Shown piece by piece: positions 27,492 to 36,462 of a stretch of DNA of 64,000 nucleotides. The position numbers and the translations under genes were made by a program. This DNA comes from Actinomadura sp. J1-007 (lineage in GTDB: Bacteria > Actinomycetota > Actinomycetes > Streptosporangiales > Streptosporangiaceae): assembly GCF_009793335.1 (NCBI RefSeq), contig NZ_WING01000002.1:1178001-1242000 (forward strand), in the 5' to 3' direction. Numbering within the stretch: the stretch's first letter is position 1; each line of letters opens with the position of its first letter. Under the pieces are notes generated by a model. It made no database searches. It had not been told where the DNA came from and was given only the letters and a program-made list of their open reading frames with translations.

Positions 27492-28119
27492 GCGCCAAGC
27501 TCCCCTGGCTTTTGTCGCCCGGCCCCGATGTTCCCCGGCGGTCTCCTTGCGCCCTCGGATGCCCGACTGGCTGAGATTCTCGCATTCAAAGCCCCTGGTA
27601 CTCAACCGGTTCGCCGCAACCTCGACGTCCGAGTGCGAAGCGTAATCAAGTTATTATTCTCCGTAATCACGCACGCTCGGCCGGTCGGCGGGCATACTGA
27701 TCGGTATCCGGCGATCGGCTCGGAGCGATGTCGGTGATGCGGCGAATTGCCCTGCGGAAATGCGCGGGCCGGATGGGTCCGGGCGTCCTTGACGCGCCGC
27801 GGACGCGTGGGTAAGCCTGGGAGGATAAAGCTCAACCTTGGGAGGAGGATTCTCCTTTCTCCACCGGATCACCGCCCGCGTCCGGCGGGCGCGGCCGGAC
27901 CGGCCGCCGCATTTCATGATCGTTTCAACCGGCGGGCCGGACCGGTCCGCCCTCCCGGCCTGCGGAGATCCGGGGCCCGCGGCAGGCCGGCCGCGATGAG
28001 GCCGGGGGTGGGGCGGTCCGAAAAGCCGGGTCATGCGCAATGATGACCCCGCATAGGTGGTGAATCACCGCACATCGGTACCGAGCCGTGGCCAGTGCTC
28101 ACCAGAGGGGAAACCACGC
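27492..28119. other. 628-bp divergent intergenic region
   Basis: No convincing gene. It contains a notably AT-rich stretch (27639-27665) with CGTAATCA direct repeats, and an AGGAG/CTCCT mini-hairpin near 27842-27857 followed by Ts. A GGTG/CACC palindrome near 28056-28069 lies upstream of the GATase gene. It probably holds both divergent promoters. Confidence 0.5.
27641..27669. promoter_or_regulatory. CGTAATCA direct repeats, two helical turns apart
   Basis: CGTAATCA at 27641-27648 and again at 27662-27669, 21 bp start to start, in the only clearly AT-rich patch upstream of the globin-reductase gene. Spacing on one helix face suggests binding of a dimeric regulator. No regulator is identified. 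Confidence 0.35.
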
Positions 28120-28872
28120 ATGCCAGAGGCGATCCGCGGGGCTCCGGGCCCCCACGCCGCCGACCGCGGCGCGCCGCCGCTGATCGGCGTCACGACGTAC
28201 CTGGAGCCGGCCCGCTGGGGAGCGTGGGTGCGCGAGGCCGCGCTGCTGCCGGCCCCGTACCTGCGCTCGGTCGAACGGGCCGGAGGCGTTCCGGTCATGC
28301 TGCCGCCCACCGCCGGGCTGCGCGGGCTCGGCGCGCTGGTCGCCGGGCTGGACGGCGTCGTCCTCGCCGGGGGAGGCGACCTGGACCCCGAGCTGTACGG
28401 CGCGGAGCGGCACCCCGAGACCGGCCCGCCGCAGCCGCAGCGCGACCGGTTCGAGCTCGCGCTCGTCCGCGCGGTGATCGACGCCGACCTGCCGTTCCTG
28501 GCGATCTGCCGGGGCATGCAGGTGCTGAACGTCGCGCGCGGCGGCGCCCTGATCCAGCACCTGCCCGAGGCGCTCGGGCACGAGGGCCACGCCCCGGCCA
28601 TCGGGATGGTCGGCTCGCACCGCGTCCAGATCAGCGCGACCAGCGCGATCGGCAAGATCCTCGGCGACGCCGCCGAGGTGCCCACCTACCACCACCAGGC
28701 CGTCAGCCGCCTCGGCAAGGGGCTCTCGCCCGTCGCCTGGGCCGACGACCAGGTCGTCGAGGCCGTCGAGCTCCAGGGCCACCGGTTCGGCCTCGCCGTC
28801 CAGTGGCACCCGGAGGAGGGCGACGACAAGCGCCTCTTCGAGGCCCTCGTCGCCGAGGCGTCCGGCCGCTGA
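28120..28872 (+). CDS. Class I glutamine-amidotransferase-like hydrolase (peptidase C26, PuuD-like)
   Basis: 250 residues. The catalytic Cys is in FLAICRGMQVLNVARGG, and His-Glu in AVQWHPEEGDD; GVVLAGGGDLDPELYG is the typical gamma-glutamyl hydrolase segment. Predicted to hydrolyse a gamma-glutamyl amide such as gamma-glutamyl-GABA. ATG at 28120 follows GAGGGGAAAC. The next gene starts 14 bp after its stop, which implies an operon with the alpha/beta hydrolase and enoyl-CoA hydratase, although no putrescine pathway partners are present. Confidence 0.88.
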   Translation: MPEAIRGAPGPHAADRGAPPLIGVTTYLEPARWGAWVREAALLPAPYLRSVERAGGVPVMLPPTAGLRGLGALVAGLDGVVLAGGGDLDPELYGAERHPETGPPQPQRDRFELALVRAVIDADLPFLAICRGMQVLNVARGGALIQHLPEALGHEGHAPAIGMVGSHRVQISATSAIGKILGDAAEVPTYHHQAVSRLGKGLSPVAWADDQVVEAVELQGHRFGLAVQWHPEEGDDKRLFEALVAEASGR

Positions 28873-28886
28873 CCCGGAGGCCGCCC

Positions 28887-29854
28887 GTGCCCCTGCACCC
28901 GCAGACCGTTCGCTTCCTCGACCTGCTCGCCTCCTGGACGGCCCTGGAGGACGACCCCGCGCCCGGCCCGGAACAGCAGCCGCCGATCGAGGAGATGCGG
29001 GAACGGATCGGAGCGGTGTTCCCCGTCGTCCAGCGCGAGCTGGCCCACGTCTCGGACCTGGAGATCGCGGGTCCGGGGGACCCGTGCCGGTCCGGCTCTA
29101 CCGGCCCGAGCCGCTCGGCGGCCCGGCGCTGCCCGCGCTGGTGTACCTGCACGGCGGCGGGTGGGTGCTCGGCGGCGTCGACAACGTCGACGCGGCCTGC
29201 CGCGACCTGGCCGCCGAGGCCGGCTGCGCGGTGCTGAACGTGGGGTACCGGCTGGCGCCCGAGCACCCCTTCCCCGCCGCCGTGGACGACGCGTGGGCGG
29301 CCGTGCGGTCCGTCGTGCGCGAGCCCGCCCTGTACGGCGCCGACCCCGGGGCCGTGGCGGTCGCGGGCGACAGCGCGGGCGGCAACCTCGCCGCGGTGAC
29401 CGCGATCCTGGCGCGCGACCGGGGGCTGCGGCTCGCGCACCAGCTCCTCGTCTACCCCGTCACCGACACGGCGATGGACACCGCGAGCTGGGCCGCGTAC
29501 GGGACCGGGTACGGCCTGGACGCCGGCGCCATGGCCAGGTTCGCGGACCTGTACCGGGGGACCGCCGACCCGGACGACCCGCGGCTCGCCCCGCTGCGCG
29601 CGCCCGACCTGGCCGGGCTCGCCCCGGCGACCGTCATCACGGCCGAGTACGACATCCTGCGCGACGAGGGCGAGGCGTACGCGCGCCGCCTCGCCGCGTC
29701 CGGGGTCCCCGTCGAGCTGCGCCGGTACGAGGGCGTGGTGCACTCGTTCTTCCTGCTGCCGGAGATCTTCGACGCCGGCGGCGAGGCGATGAAGTACGCC
29801 GTGCAACGATTGGTCGCGGCATTCGGCACACGGCCCCGGGAGGGCGGCGCATGA
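28887..29854 (+). CDS. Alpha/beta hydrolase, hormone-sensitive-lipase type; frameshifted as assembled
   Basis: About 322 residues after correction. From GTG 28887 (GGAGG upstream): PLHPQTVRFLDLLASW to SDLEIAGPG; the frame breaks in the G5 run 29075-29079 and continues as PVRLYRPEPLGG. Seen: the oxyanion block YLHGGGWVLGG, nucleophile AVAGDSAGGNLAAV, acid in ITAEYDILRDEGE and His in VVHSFFLL. Predicted esterase of acyl or short-chain esters. The stop overlaps the start of the enoyl-CoA hydratase gene (ATGA). Confidence 0.87.
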
Positions 29855-30657
29855 ACGAGACCGGCGACCCGCGGTACGACGCGTACGAGCGGCTGAGGAT
29901 CGACCGGCCGGCGCCGCGCGTGCTGCGGGTGACGATCAGCACGCCCGGCCGGCTGAACGCCGTGGACACCACGGGCCACCGGGAGCTGGCCGACATCTGG
30001 CGGGACGTGGACGCCGACCCCGAGGTGCGCGCGGTGGTCGTGCGCGGCGAGGGCGAGGCGTTCTCGGCGGGCGGCGACCTGTCGATGATCGAGGAGATGA
30101 TGGACGACCACGCGGTGCGCGCCCGCGTGCTGCGCGAGGCCCGCGCGATCGTGATGAACGTGCTCGACTGCTCCAAGCCCGTCGTCAGCGCGATCCAGGG
30201 CCCGGCGGTCGGGGCCGGGCTCGCGGTCGCGCTGCTCGCCGACATCTCGGTCGCGGGCCGTTCGGCGAAGATCATCGACGGGCACACCCGGCTCGGCGTC
30301 GCGGCCGGCGACCACGCCGCGATCGTGTGGCCGCTGCTGTGCGGGCTCGCCAAGGCCAAGTACTACCTGCTGCTCTGCGACAGCCTGAGCGGGGAGGAGG
30401 CCGAGCGGATCGGGCTGGTCAGCCTGTGCGTGGACGACGGCGAGGTGCACGCGAAGGCGCTGGAGATCGCCGGACGGCTCGCCGCCGGGGCCGCCGACGC
30501 GATCTCGTTCACCAAGCACGCGCTGAACAACTGGCTGCGGCTCGCGGGCCCGTCGTTCGACGCCTCCCTCGCCCTGGAGTTCTTCGGGTTCGCGGGGCCG
30601 GACGTCCGCGAGGGCGTCGCCGCCGTCCGGGAGAAGCGCCGCCCCGAGTTCGGCTGA
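29851..30657 (+). CDS. Enoyl-CoA hydratase/isomerase family protein
   Basis: 268 residues of crotonase fold. Seen: TISTPGRLNAVD, oxyanion-hole segments FSAGGDLSMIEE and QGPAVGAGLAVALLADISVA, then DGHTRLGVAAGDHAAIVWP. The two acid/base Glu residues of classical hydratases are not in their usual places, so the reaction may be isomerisation, hydrolysis or decarboxylation rather than hydration. Coupled by ATGA overlap to the upstream esterase gene. Confidence 0.88.
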   Translation: MNETGDPRYDAYERLRIDRPAPRVLRVTISTPGRLNAVDTTGHRELADIWRDVDADPEVRAVVVRGEGEAFSAGGDLSMIEEMMDDHAVRARVLREARAIVMNVLDCSKPVVSAIQGPAVGAGLAVALLADISVAGRSAKIIDGHTRLGVAAGDHAAIVWPLLCGLAKAKYYLLLCDSLSGEEAERIGLVSLCVDDGEVHAKALEIAGRLAAGAADAISFTKHALNNWLRLAGPSFDASLALEFFGFAGPDVREGVAAVREKRRPEFG

Positions 30658-30716
30658 GGCCCCCCGCCCCGTCCGGGCCGCCCCGCCCCGGCCGGGCCGC
30701 CGGGCCCCGCCGTCCG

Positions 30717-31151
30717 CTAGCCGAACCGTTTGCGCAGCGCGTCCAGGCCGGGCGCGTAGATGCCGCGCGCCAGGGTCTTGCCCATGGCCCGCTCGTCGGC
30801 GGCGTCCGCCGAGAAGTCGCCCCACCACTCCACGAACGCCTGCCCGGTGTCGGTGACCGGCGCGACCCGCAGCCGCCCGCGGGCGCCGCGGATCGGCAGG
30901 GGGCATTCGAGGATCTCGTACCAGTAGGAGCGGTCGGCGTCGTCCATGCCGCTCAGCCGCTCGCGGAACACCGAGTCGCCGGGGCCGATGAGCCTGCGCA
31001 CGCAGCCGACCCGGTCGGACGGGCCGCCGTCCTCGATCAGGCCGGTCTCGACACCGGGCATCCATTCGGCGAGGTTGCCGAAGTCGCGGACGTAGGACCA
31101 CACCTCCTCGGCGCTGGCGTTGAGCACGGCGCTCGCGTACGACCTGGGCAT
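30717..31151 (-). CDS. SRPBCC (START-like) family protein
   Basis: 144 residues with the helix-grip opening SYASAVLNASAEEVWSYVRDFGNLAEWMPGV and a C-terminal helix (MGKTLARGIYAPGLDALRKRF). SRPBCC proteins bind hydrophobic ligands such as polyketides, lipids or sterols; the ligand is unknown. The stop lies 60 bp from the convergent enoyl-CoA hydratase gene; the gap is C/G-only low-complexity sequence. Divergent from the CoA ligase gene. Confidence 0.85.
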   Translation of the reverse strand: MPRSYASAVLNASAEEVWSYVRDFGNLAEWMPGVETGLIEDGGPSDRVGCVRRLIGPGDSVFRERLSGMDDADRSYWYEILECPLPIRGARGRLRVAPVTDTGQAFVEWWGDFSADAADERAMGKTLARGIYAPGLDALRKRFG

Positions 31152-31240
31152 GCGTTCTCCTCGGCGCTGAGGGGCGTCTCGACGCCCCCATGCTCCGCCC
31201 GCGGGTGTGATCCGGGCAACAGTCCGGGACGCTCCGGATC

Positions 31241-31270
31241 TTGACCCTTCCGAATCCCGTTCGGGAGGAT
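31241..31270 (+). promoter_or_regulatory. Promoter candidate of the CoA ligase gene
   Basis: TTGACC (31241-31246), 18-bp spacer, GAGGAT (31265-31270); +1 would fall at the ATG (31277). The -10-like box doubles as a GGGAGGA ribosome site, so leaderless and led transcripts are both possible. A CCGAA/TTCGG inverted repeat lies in the spacer. Confidence 0.4.
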
Positions 31271-31276
31271 GGCGGG

Positions 31277-32812
31277 ATGCTGCTCGGCGACCTGGCCCAC
31301 CGCGGGGCCACCCTCTGGCCGGACCGGACCGCGTTCGCGTGGGAGGGGCGCCGGCGCTCCTACCGCGAGCTGCACGAGCGCGCCGGAGCGTGGCGGCGGC
31401 TGCTGGCGGGCGGGGGAGTGGCGGCGGGCGACCGGATCGCGCTGCTGACCGTCAACGTGCCCGAGGCGATCGAGGTCGCGTTCGCGGCGTCGCGGCTCGG
31501 CGCGGTGGTCGTCCCGTTGAACGTGCGGCTCGGCCCCGCCGAGATCCGCTTCCAGGTCGAGGACGCCGGGGCGCGGCACGCCGTCGTCCACCCGGCGCTG
31601 GAGGGCCTCGCCCGCGAGAGCGGGCTGCTGGACGGCACGTTCTGGACGGTCGGCCCGGACCTGGACGCCGCGCTCGCGGACGCGGGTGGCGGCGCGGAGG
31701 CCGGCGCCGAGGCCGAGGCCGGCGCGGAGGTCGGCGCGGAGGCCGGGGCCGCCGGCCCGCCGCGCCCGGACGAGGACGCGCCGGTCATGCAGCTCTACAC
31801 GTCCGGGACGACCGGGCGGCCGAAGGGGTGCCTGCTGACCAACCGGGGCTGGGTGGTCGCCGCGGCCAACGCCGTGCACGCGTTCGGGCTGACGGGCGAC
31901 GACCGGCTGCTCGGCGCGCTGCCGCTGTTCCACGTCGCCGGGTACGGGGCCGCGCTCGGGCACCTCGCCGTCGGCGGCACGGTCGTCCTGCCCGCCGGGT
32001 CCTCGCCGGACGAGCTGTGGCCGGTCATCGCCGGGCACGGCGTCACCGTCGCGATCTTCCCGACCGGGACGGGCCGCGGGATGCGGCACCCGTCCGCGCC
32101 GGGGCCCCTGCGGCTGGTGTTCGGGATGGGCGCGACCGAGCGGCGGCGCACGCTGGAGGCGCTGCGCGGGCACGGCGTGGACTACCGCGGCGTCTACGGC
32201 TCGACCGAGGCGGGCAACTTCGTCACCGTCACCACGCTCGCGGACGAGCTGGCGCGGCCGGGCACCGTCGGCCGCCCGCTGCCGCCGTTCGACGTGCGCG
32301 TGGAGGGCCCCGGCGGCGAGGCCGGGCCGGGCGAGGTCGGCGAGCTGCTGGTGCGCGGGGCGAGCCTGATGGCCGGGTACGCCGGGCTGCCCGAGGCCAC
32401 CGCCGAGACGCTGCGCGGCGGCTGGCTGCACACCGGCGACCTGCTGCGCCGCGACGGGGACGGGTGCTTCTACTTCGTCGACCGCGCCAAGGACATGGTC
32501 AAGACCGGCGGCGAGAACGTCTACTCCGCCGAGGTGGAACGGGTCCTCGCCGAGCATCCCGAGGTCGCCGACGTCGCGGTGGTCGGGGTGCCGGACCGGC
32601 GCTGGGGCGAGGCGGTCAAGGCCCTGGTCGTCGTACGGGGTGAGGCGGGGCCCGCCGACCTCGACGCGCACTGCCGCGAGCGGCTCGGCGGGTTCAAGCG
32701 GCCCCGCTGGTACGAGCTGGTCGAGGCGATCCCGCGCAACCACTCCGGCAAGATCCTGAAGCGGGAGCTGCGGGCCGCCCACGACCCGGACACCTCCGTC
32801 CACCTGCCCTGA
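31277..32812 (+). CDS. AMP-dependent acyl-CoA synthetase/ligase
   Basis: 511-residue ANL enzyme activating a carboxylic acid to acyl-AMP and acyl-CoA. Seen: P-loop QLYTSGTTGRPKGCLLTNRG, YGSTEAGNF, hinge/ATP block GWLHTGDLLRRDGDGCFYFVDRAKDMVKTGGENVYSAEVE, and C-terminal catalytic Lys in NHSGKILKREL. An Ala/Glu/Gly low-complexity insert lies near residues 138-160. With the acyl-CoA dehydrogenase (32866-34047) and enoyl-CoA hydratase it could form a beta-oxidation set. Chain specificity unknown. Confidence 0.9.
   Translation: MLLGDLAHRGATLWPDRTAFAWEGRRRSYRELHERAGAWRRLLAGGGVAAGDRIALLTVNVPEAIEVAFAASRLGAVVVPLNVRLGPAEIRFQVEDAGARHAVVHPALEGLARESGLLDGTFWTVGPDLDAALADAGGGAEAGAEAEAGAEVGAEAGAAGPPRPDEDAPVMQLYTSGTTGRPKGCLLTNRGWVVAAANAVHAFGLTGDDRLLGALPLFHVAGYGAALGHLAVGGTVVLPAGSSPDELWPVIAGHGVTVAIFPTGTGRGMRHPSAPGPLRLVFGMGATERRRTLEALRGHGVDYRGVYGSTEAGNFVTVTTLADELARPGTVGRPLPPFDVRVEGPGGEAGPGEVGELLVRGASLMAGYAGLPEATAETLRGGWLHTGDLLRRDGDGCFYFVDRAKDMVKTGGENVYSAEVERVLAEHPEVADVAVVGVPDRRWGEAVKALVVVRGEAGPADLDAHCRERLGGFKRPRWYELVEAIPRNHSGKILKRELRAAHDPDTSVHLP
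31691..31750 (+). repeat. GC-rich minisatellite inside the CoA ligase gene
   Basis: Imperfect repeats of a GCGGAGGCCGGC-type unit encode alternating Gly/Ala/Glu (about residues 138-160) just before the P-loop. The position matches a surface loop, so it is probably a tolerated in-frame expansion. Confidence 0.6.
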
Positions 32813-32820
32813 CGTCCCGC

Positions 32821-32838
32821 CGCGCCGGGCCCGGCGCG
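32821..32838. terminator. Perfect GC palindrome between convergent genes
   Basis: An 18-bp perfect palindrome (arms CGCGCCGGG/CCCGGCGCG) lies 8 bp after the CoA ligase stop and 27 bp before the convergent acyl-CoA dehydrogenase stop. As RNA it would form a short GC hairpin on either strand. Terminator role inferred from position. Confidence 0.45.
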
Positions 32839-32865
32839 CCCCGTCCGGGCCCGGCGGCGAGGGCG

Positions 32866-34047
32866 TCAGTACGACTTCGGGAGGCCCAGCTCGTGCTGGG
32901 CGATGTGGGCGAGGACGAGCTCCTCGGCGACCGGGATGTTCTTGGCGATGCGCGCGTCGCGGAACATGCGGGCGACCGGGTACTCCAGCGAGTACGCCAT
33001 GCCGCCGTGCGTCTGGAACGCGCGGTCGGCCGCCTGCCACGCCGCGTCCGCCGCCGTCAGCTTGGCGATGTTGGCCTCCGACCCGCAGGGCTCGCCCCGG
33101 TCCCACAGCCACGCGGCCTTGTAGGTCATCAGCCTGGCCAGCTCGACCTGCGCCTTGATCCGCGCGAGCGGGAACGCGACGGCCTGGTTGGCGCCGATCG
33201 GCCGGCCGAACGGGGCGCGCTCGCGGGCGTAGTCGCAGGCGACCTTCAGCACCAGCTCGCCGAACCCGACGCCGCTCGCGGCGGCCAGGATCCGCTCGGG
33301 GTTGAGGATGTCCCACAGCACGGCGAAGCCCTGGTCGACCGTGCCGAGGACCCGGTCGGCGGGGACGCGCACGCCGTCCAGGAAGACCATGCTGGAGGCG
33401 ACGGTGTTGGTGCCGAGCTTCGGGATCGGCCGGTACGTCAGCGTGCCGTCGGCGACGGCCTGCTCGACGTCCACCAGCAGCACGGTGAACCCGGACGTGC
33501 GCGGCCTCGCCTCCGCCGCCGGGACCGTCCGGGCCACCAGCACGAGGAAGTCGGCGCGCTCCACGCCGGAGATCCAGATCTTCTGGCCGCTCACCGTGAA
33601 CGCGTCGCCGTCGCGCCGGGCCTGCGTCGCGATCTCGATCGCGTTGCTGCCGGCGTCCGGCTCGGTGATCGCGAAGCACGTCTCGATCTCGCCGGACACG
33701 ATCCCGGGCAGGAACGCGCGCCGCTGCTCCTCGGTGCCGTGCCGGGCGATCGTCAGGCCGCCGAACGCCGGGGTCAGCAGGTACATGAACGAGGCCGCGC
33801 CGCCCGCGCCGCCCTCGGCGAGCGCCTCCAGGGCGACCGCGAGCTCCAGCAGCCCCTGGCCCGCGCCGCCGTACTCCTCCGGGACGGCCAGGCTGTGCCA
33901 GCCGCCTTGGACCAGCTCGTTCCAGACCTCCTCGGGCCACCGCTTCTCGGCGTCGCACCGGCTCCAGTAGTCCTGGTCGTACTTCGCGGCGATCGCCCGC
34001 ACGCCCTCGCGCACCGCGACCGCGCTCTCCGGCAGGTCGAAGTCCAT
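32866..34047 (-). CDS. Acyl-CoA dehydrogenase
   Basis: 393 residues, full length for the family. Seen: CFAITEPDAGSNAIEIATQARRDGD (FAD/substrate block), GQKIWISG, GANQAVAFPLARIKAQVELARLM, and near the end QTHGGMAYSLEYPVARMFRDARI. The catalytic Glu is expected near the HGG region but is not certain by eye. Start ATG 34047 follows GAGGAGGCGAGGAGG. Convergent with the CoA ligase; together with it and the enoyl-CoA hydratase it suggests fatty-acid or branched-chain acyl-CoA oxidation. Confidence 0.92.
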   Translation of the reverse strand: MDFDLPESAVAVREGVRAIAAKYDQDYWSRCDAEKRWPEEVWNELVQGGWHSLAVPEEYGGAGQGLLELAVALEALAEGGAGGAASFMYLLTPAFGGLTIARHGTEEQRRAFLPGIVSGEIETCFAITEPDAGSNAIEIATQARRDGDAFTVSGQKIWISGVERADFLVLVARTVPAAEARPRTSGFTVLLVDVEQAVADGTLTYRPIPKLGTNTVASSMVFLDGVRVPADRVLGTVDQGFAVLWDILNPERILAAASGVGFGELVLKVACDYARERAPFGRPIGANQAVAFPLARIKAQVELARLMTYKAAWLWDRGEPCGSEANIAKLTAADAAWQAADRAFQTHGGMAYSLEYPVARMFRDARIAKNIPVAEELVLAHIAQHELGLPKSY

Positions 34048-34177
34048 CCGCGCCTCCTCGCCTCCTCGGCGCGCCGCCGCATCCGGACGGCGCCCAGGTC
34101 ACCGTAGCCGATCGGAGTAAGTGTGCACTGACGCAGGTCCGGCCGAGCGCGGGCGGCCCGGGGCCCTGGGGGCGGGC

Positions 34178-35736
34178 TCAGCCCTTGACGGTGAGGAGGG
34201 GGCGCAGCTCGGCGACGGGCGAGGCGACGCCCCCGCCCCGCAGGCTCGACACCACCGGCCCGATGTCCTTGTACGCCCAGGGCGCCTCCTGCTTCAGGTC
34301 GCGGCGCCACGCGGCCATCACGTCCGAACGGCGCGCCACCACGGGATCGCGGTGGTCCAGCGGCGTCACCACCCGGAACTCGCGCAGGAACGCGTCGAGC
34401 TCGGCGTCGCTCCCGCGCGCGGACGCGCCGCGCGGCACCCGCCGGCCGGCGCCGTGGCACGCGCTGCCGAGCGTGCGCGCCTCGCCGTGCCCGCGCAGCA
34501 CGAAGCTGGACGCGCCCATCGAGCCGGGCACGATGACCGGCTCGCCCCACATCGCGTACGGGCCGCCCGCGACGTCGGCGTGGCCGCCCGCCGGGGTGGC
34601 GCCCTTGCGGTGCACGGTCCGGTCGCCGTCCCGCCAGAACAGGTTGTGCGGCGCGTCGTACAGCAGCCGCGACGCGAGTTCGCCGCACTCGGCCGCGAGG
34701 CCCGCGCGCATCGTCAGCGCGAGGAAGAACCGGTTGCCGACCGCGAAGTTGGCGGCGTTGCCGAACGCGTCGAGGTAGCGGCGCCGGTCGTCCGCCGAAC
34801 GCTCGTCGAACAGGAACGGCAGCAGCCCGTTGCGCGGGCGCGGCAGGCCCGCGGGCCAGTGCGCGCGCAGCCGGTCCAGCGCGGTCGCGTTGGCCTGGTG
34901 GCCGAGCGAGAGCGACCCGCTGTGCACCATCAGCACGACCGTGCCGGGGACCAGGCCCCACGCGTGCGCGGCCGCGGCGTCGTGCACCCGGTCGACGCAC
35001 TGGAGCTCGGCGAAGTGGTTGCCGCCGCCGATCCCGCCGATGACGCTGTCGTGGCTGGCCTCGCCGCCCCCGCCGCCGCCCGTCCCGCCTCCCGTCCCGC
35101 GTCCTGCTCCGCCCGCGCTGCCGATCCAGTCGGCGAAGGCGTCGGCGGTCGCCGCGGGGAACGCCGAGGCGTGGACGCGGTCCACCCCGTCGTCGGCGTC
35201 GCGCGGTTCGACGCCCTGCCACGGCGTGGGGCCGGTGAGCAGCAGGCCGGGCAGCCCGTCCCGCAGGAGCGCCTCGCGCTGCGCCGGGGTGAGCGCGATC
35301 CGCCGGCCGCCCTCGAAGAACAGGTGCCGAAGCCGCCGTTCGAGCGCGTCCAGCCGGGGCCGGACGTCGTCCTCGCGCAGCGTCGTGACCTCCAGCCGCA
35401 TCCCGCAGTTGACGTCGTTGCCGACGGCCTGGGGGAGCAGCGCGTGCTCGGTCTCGATCACCGTCCCGATCGGGATCCCGGCGCCCTTGTGCAGGTCGGG
35501 CGTGAGCGCGACGCGGGAGAGCCGGGGCTCGGGCCGTCGTAGCCGGGCGTGGCCTCGGCGAGCCGGCGGAGCGTGTCCGCGGTCTCCAGCACCGACAGCG
35601 CCTCGTCCACGGCGGACGGCTCCAGCGGGACGTCGGCCCCGGCGCAGATCCCGACCGGGACGTCCCGGTCGTTCGGCAGGCTGAGCCAGTGGTCGTCGTG
35701 GCGGACCAGACGGTGGTCCTGGCGTGCGGTGCTCAT
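34178..35736 (-). CDS. rtcB: RtcB-family RNA ligase; frameshifted as assembled
   Basis: About 519 residues after correction. From ATG 35736: VRHDDHWLSLPNDRDVPVGICAG, then LAEATPGYDG; the frame breaks at the G3 run 35531-35533 and resumes as PRLSRVALTPDLHKGAGIPIGTV. RtcB hallmarks follow: GNDVNCGMRLEV (metal Asp/Cys), IGGGNHFAELQ, VHSGSLSLG, SMGASSFVLRGHG and LGSACHGAGRR, whose His is the GMP attachment site. RtcB joins 2',3'-cyclic phosphate to 5'-OH RNA ends. A Gly-rich insert (about 210-230) interrupts the chain. No archease or RtcR gene is nearby. Confidence 0.88.
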
Positions 35737-35809
35737 GAGGACACCGAACGTACGCCCCGGAACGGGCCCGCATCCACCCGATTTCGGGGGACCCGGCCGG
35801 TCTGCGCCG

Positions 35810-36403
35810 CTACGCGTCCGCCCGGTCGCGCGGGACGGCGGGGACGCCCAGGTAGCGGGTGACCATCCGCGCGATGAAGCCCGCGACCTGCTCGATCGGC
35901 CCGGACGGCAGCACCATGTGGCTCATCGTCATCCGCACCGCCGCGTCGGTGACCTCGGTGAGCGCCTCGCGGTCGAGCTCGGGCCACTGGGCGAGCGCGT
36001 GCTCGGCGATCCGGGCGCTCGCGGCGAACAGCACCGGCTCGGCGCGGGTGGTCAGCAGCGGCAGCATGTCGTCGCCGTCGGCGCCGGTCAGCACCACCTT
36101 GGTCAGCGGGTCGTCCGCCGAGGTCTCCAGCGTGAACCGCACCGCCGCCGTCACCGCCGAGTACAGGTCGTCGTGCTCGCACAGCACCTGGTCGATCCCG
36201 TCGAGGTACGCCTCGTTGTGCCGGACGACCACGGCCTGCGCGAGGCCCCACTTGTCGCCGAACTCGTTGTAGACGGTCTGCCGGCTGACCTTGGCCGCGT
36301 CCGCGACGTCCTGCATGCGGACGCCCCGGTAGCCGCGCTGGACGAGCAGGTCCGCGGCCGCGTCCAGCATCGCCTCGCGCAGCGAGCGGTGAGCGGTGCT
36401 CAT
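35810..36403 (-). CDS. TetR-family transcriptional regulator
   Basis: 197 residues. The N-terminal HTH is DAAADLLVQRGYRGVRMQDVADAAKVSRQTVYNEFGDKWGLAQAVV; the C-terminal ligand domain has LLTTRAEPVLFAASARIAEH. Divergent from the methyltransferase gene across 59 bp, which it may control; no clear palindrome was found in that gap. Ligand unknown. Confidence 0.9.
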   Translation of the reverse strand: MSTAHRSLREAMLDAAADLLVQRGYRGVRMQDVADAAKVSRQTVYNEFGDKWGLAQAVVVRHNEAYLDGIDQVLCEHDDLYSAVTAAVRFTLETSADDPLTKVVLTGADGDDMLPLLTTRAEPVLFAASARIAEHALAQWPELDREALTEVTDAAVRMTMSHMVLPSGPIEQVAGFIARMVTRYLGVPAVPRDRADA

Positions 36404-36462
36404 GGGCCTCCTCCGGTGGTACGCGGGCGGCGGAGCCTCCCGCCATCATTATCATCGCCCCC

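Noticed and set aside
27654..28040. A 128-codon minus-strand frame in the gap before the GATase gene
   Set aside because: Arg/Pro-rich, no ribosome site, codon pattern unlike neighbours, and it spans the AT-rich promoter patch.
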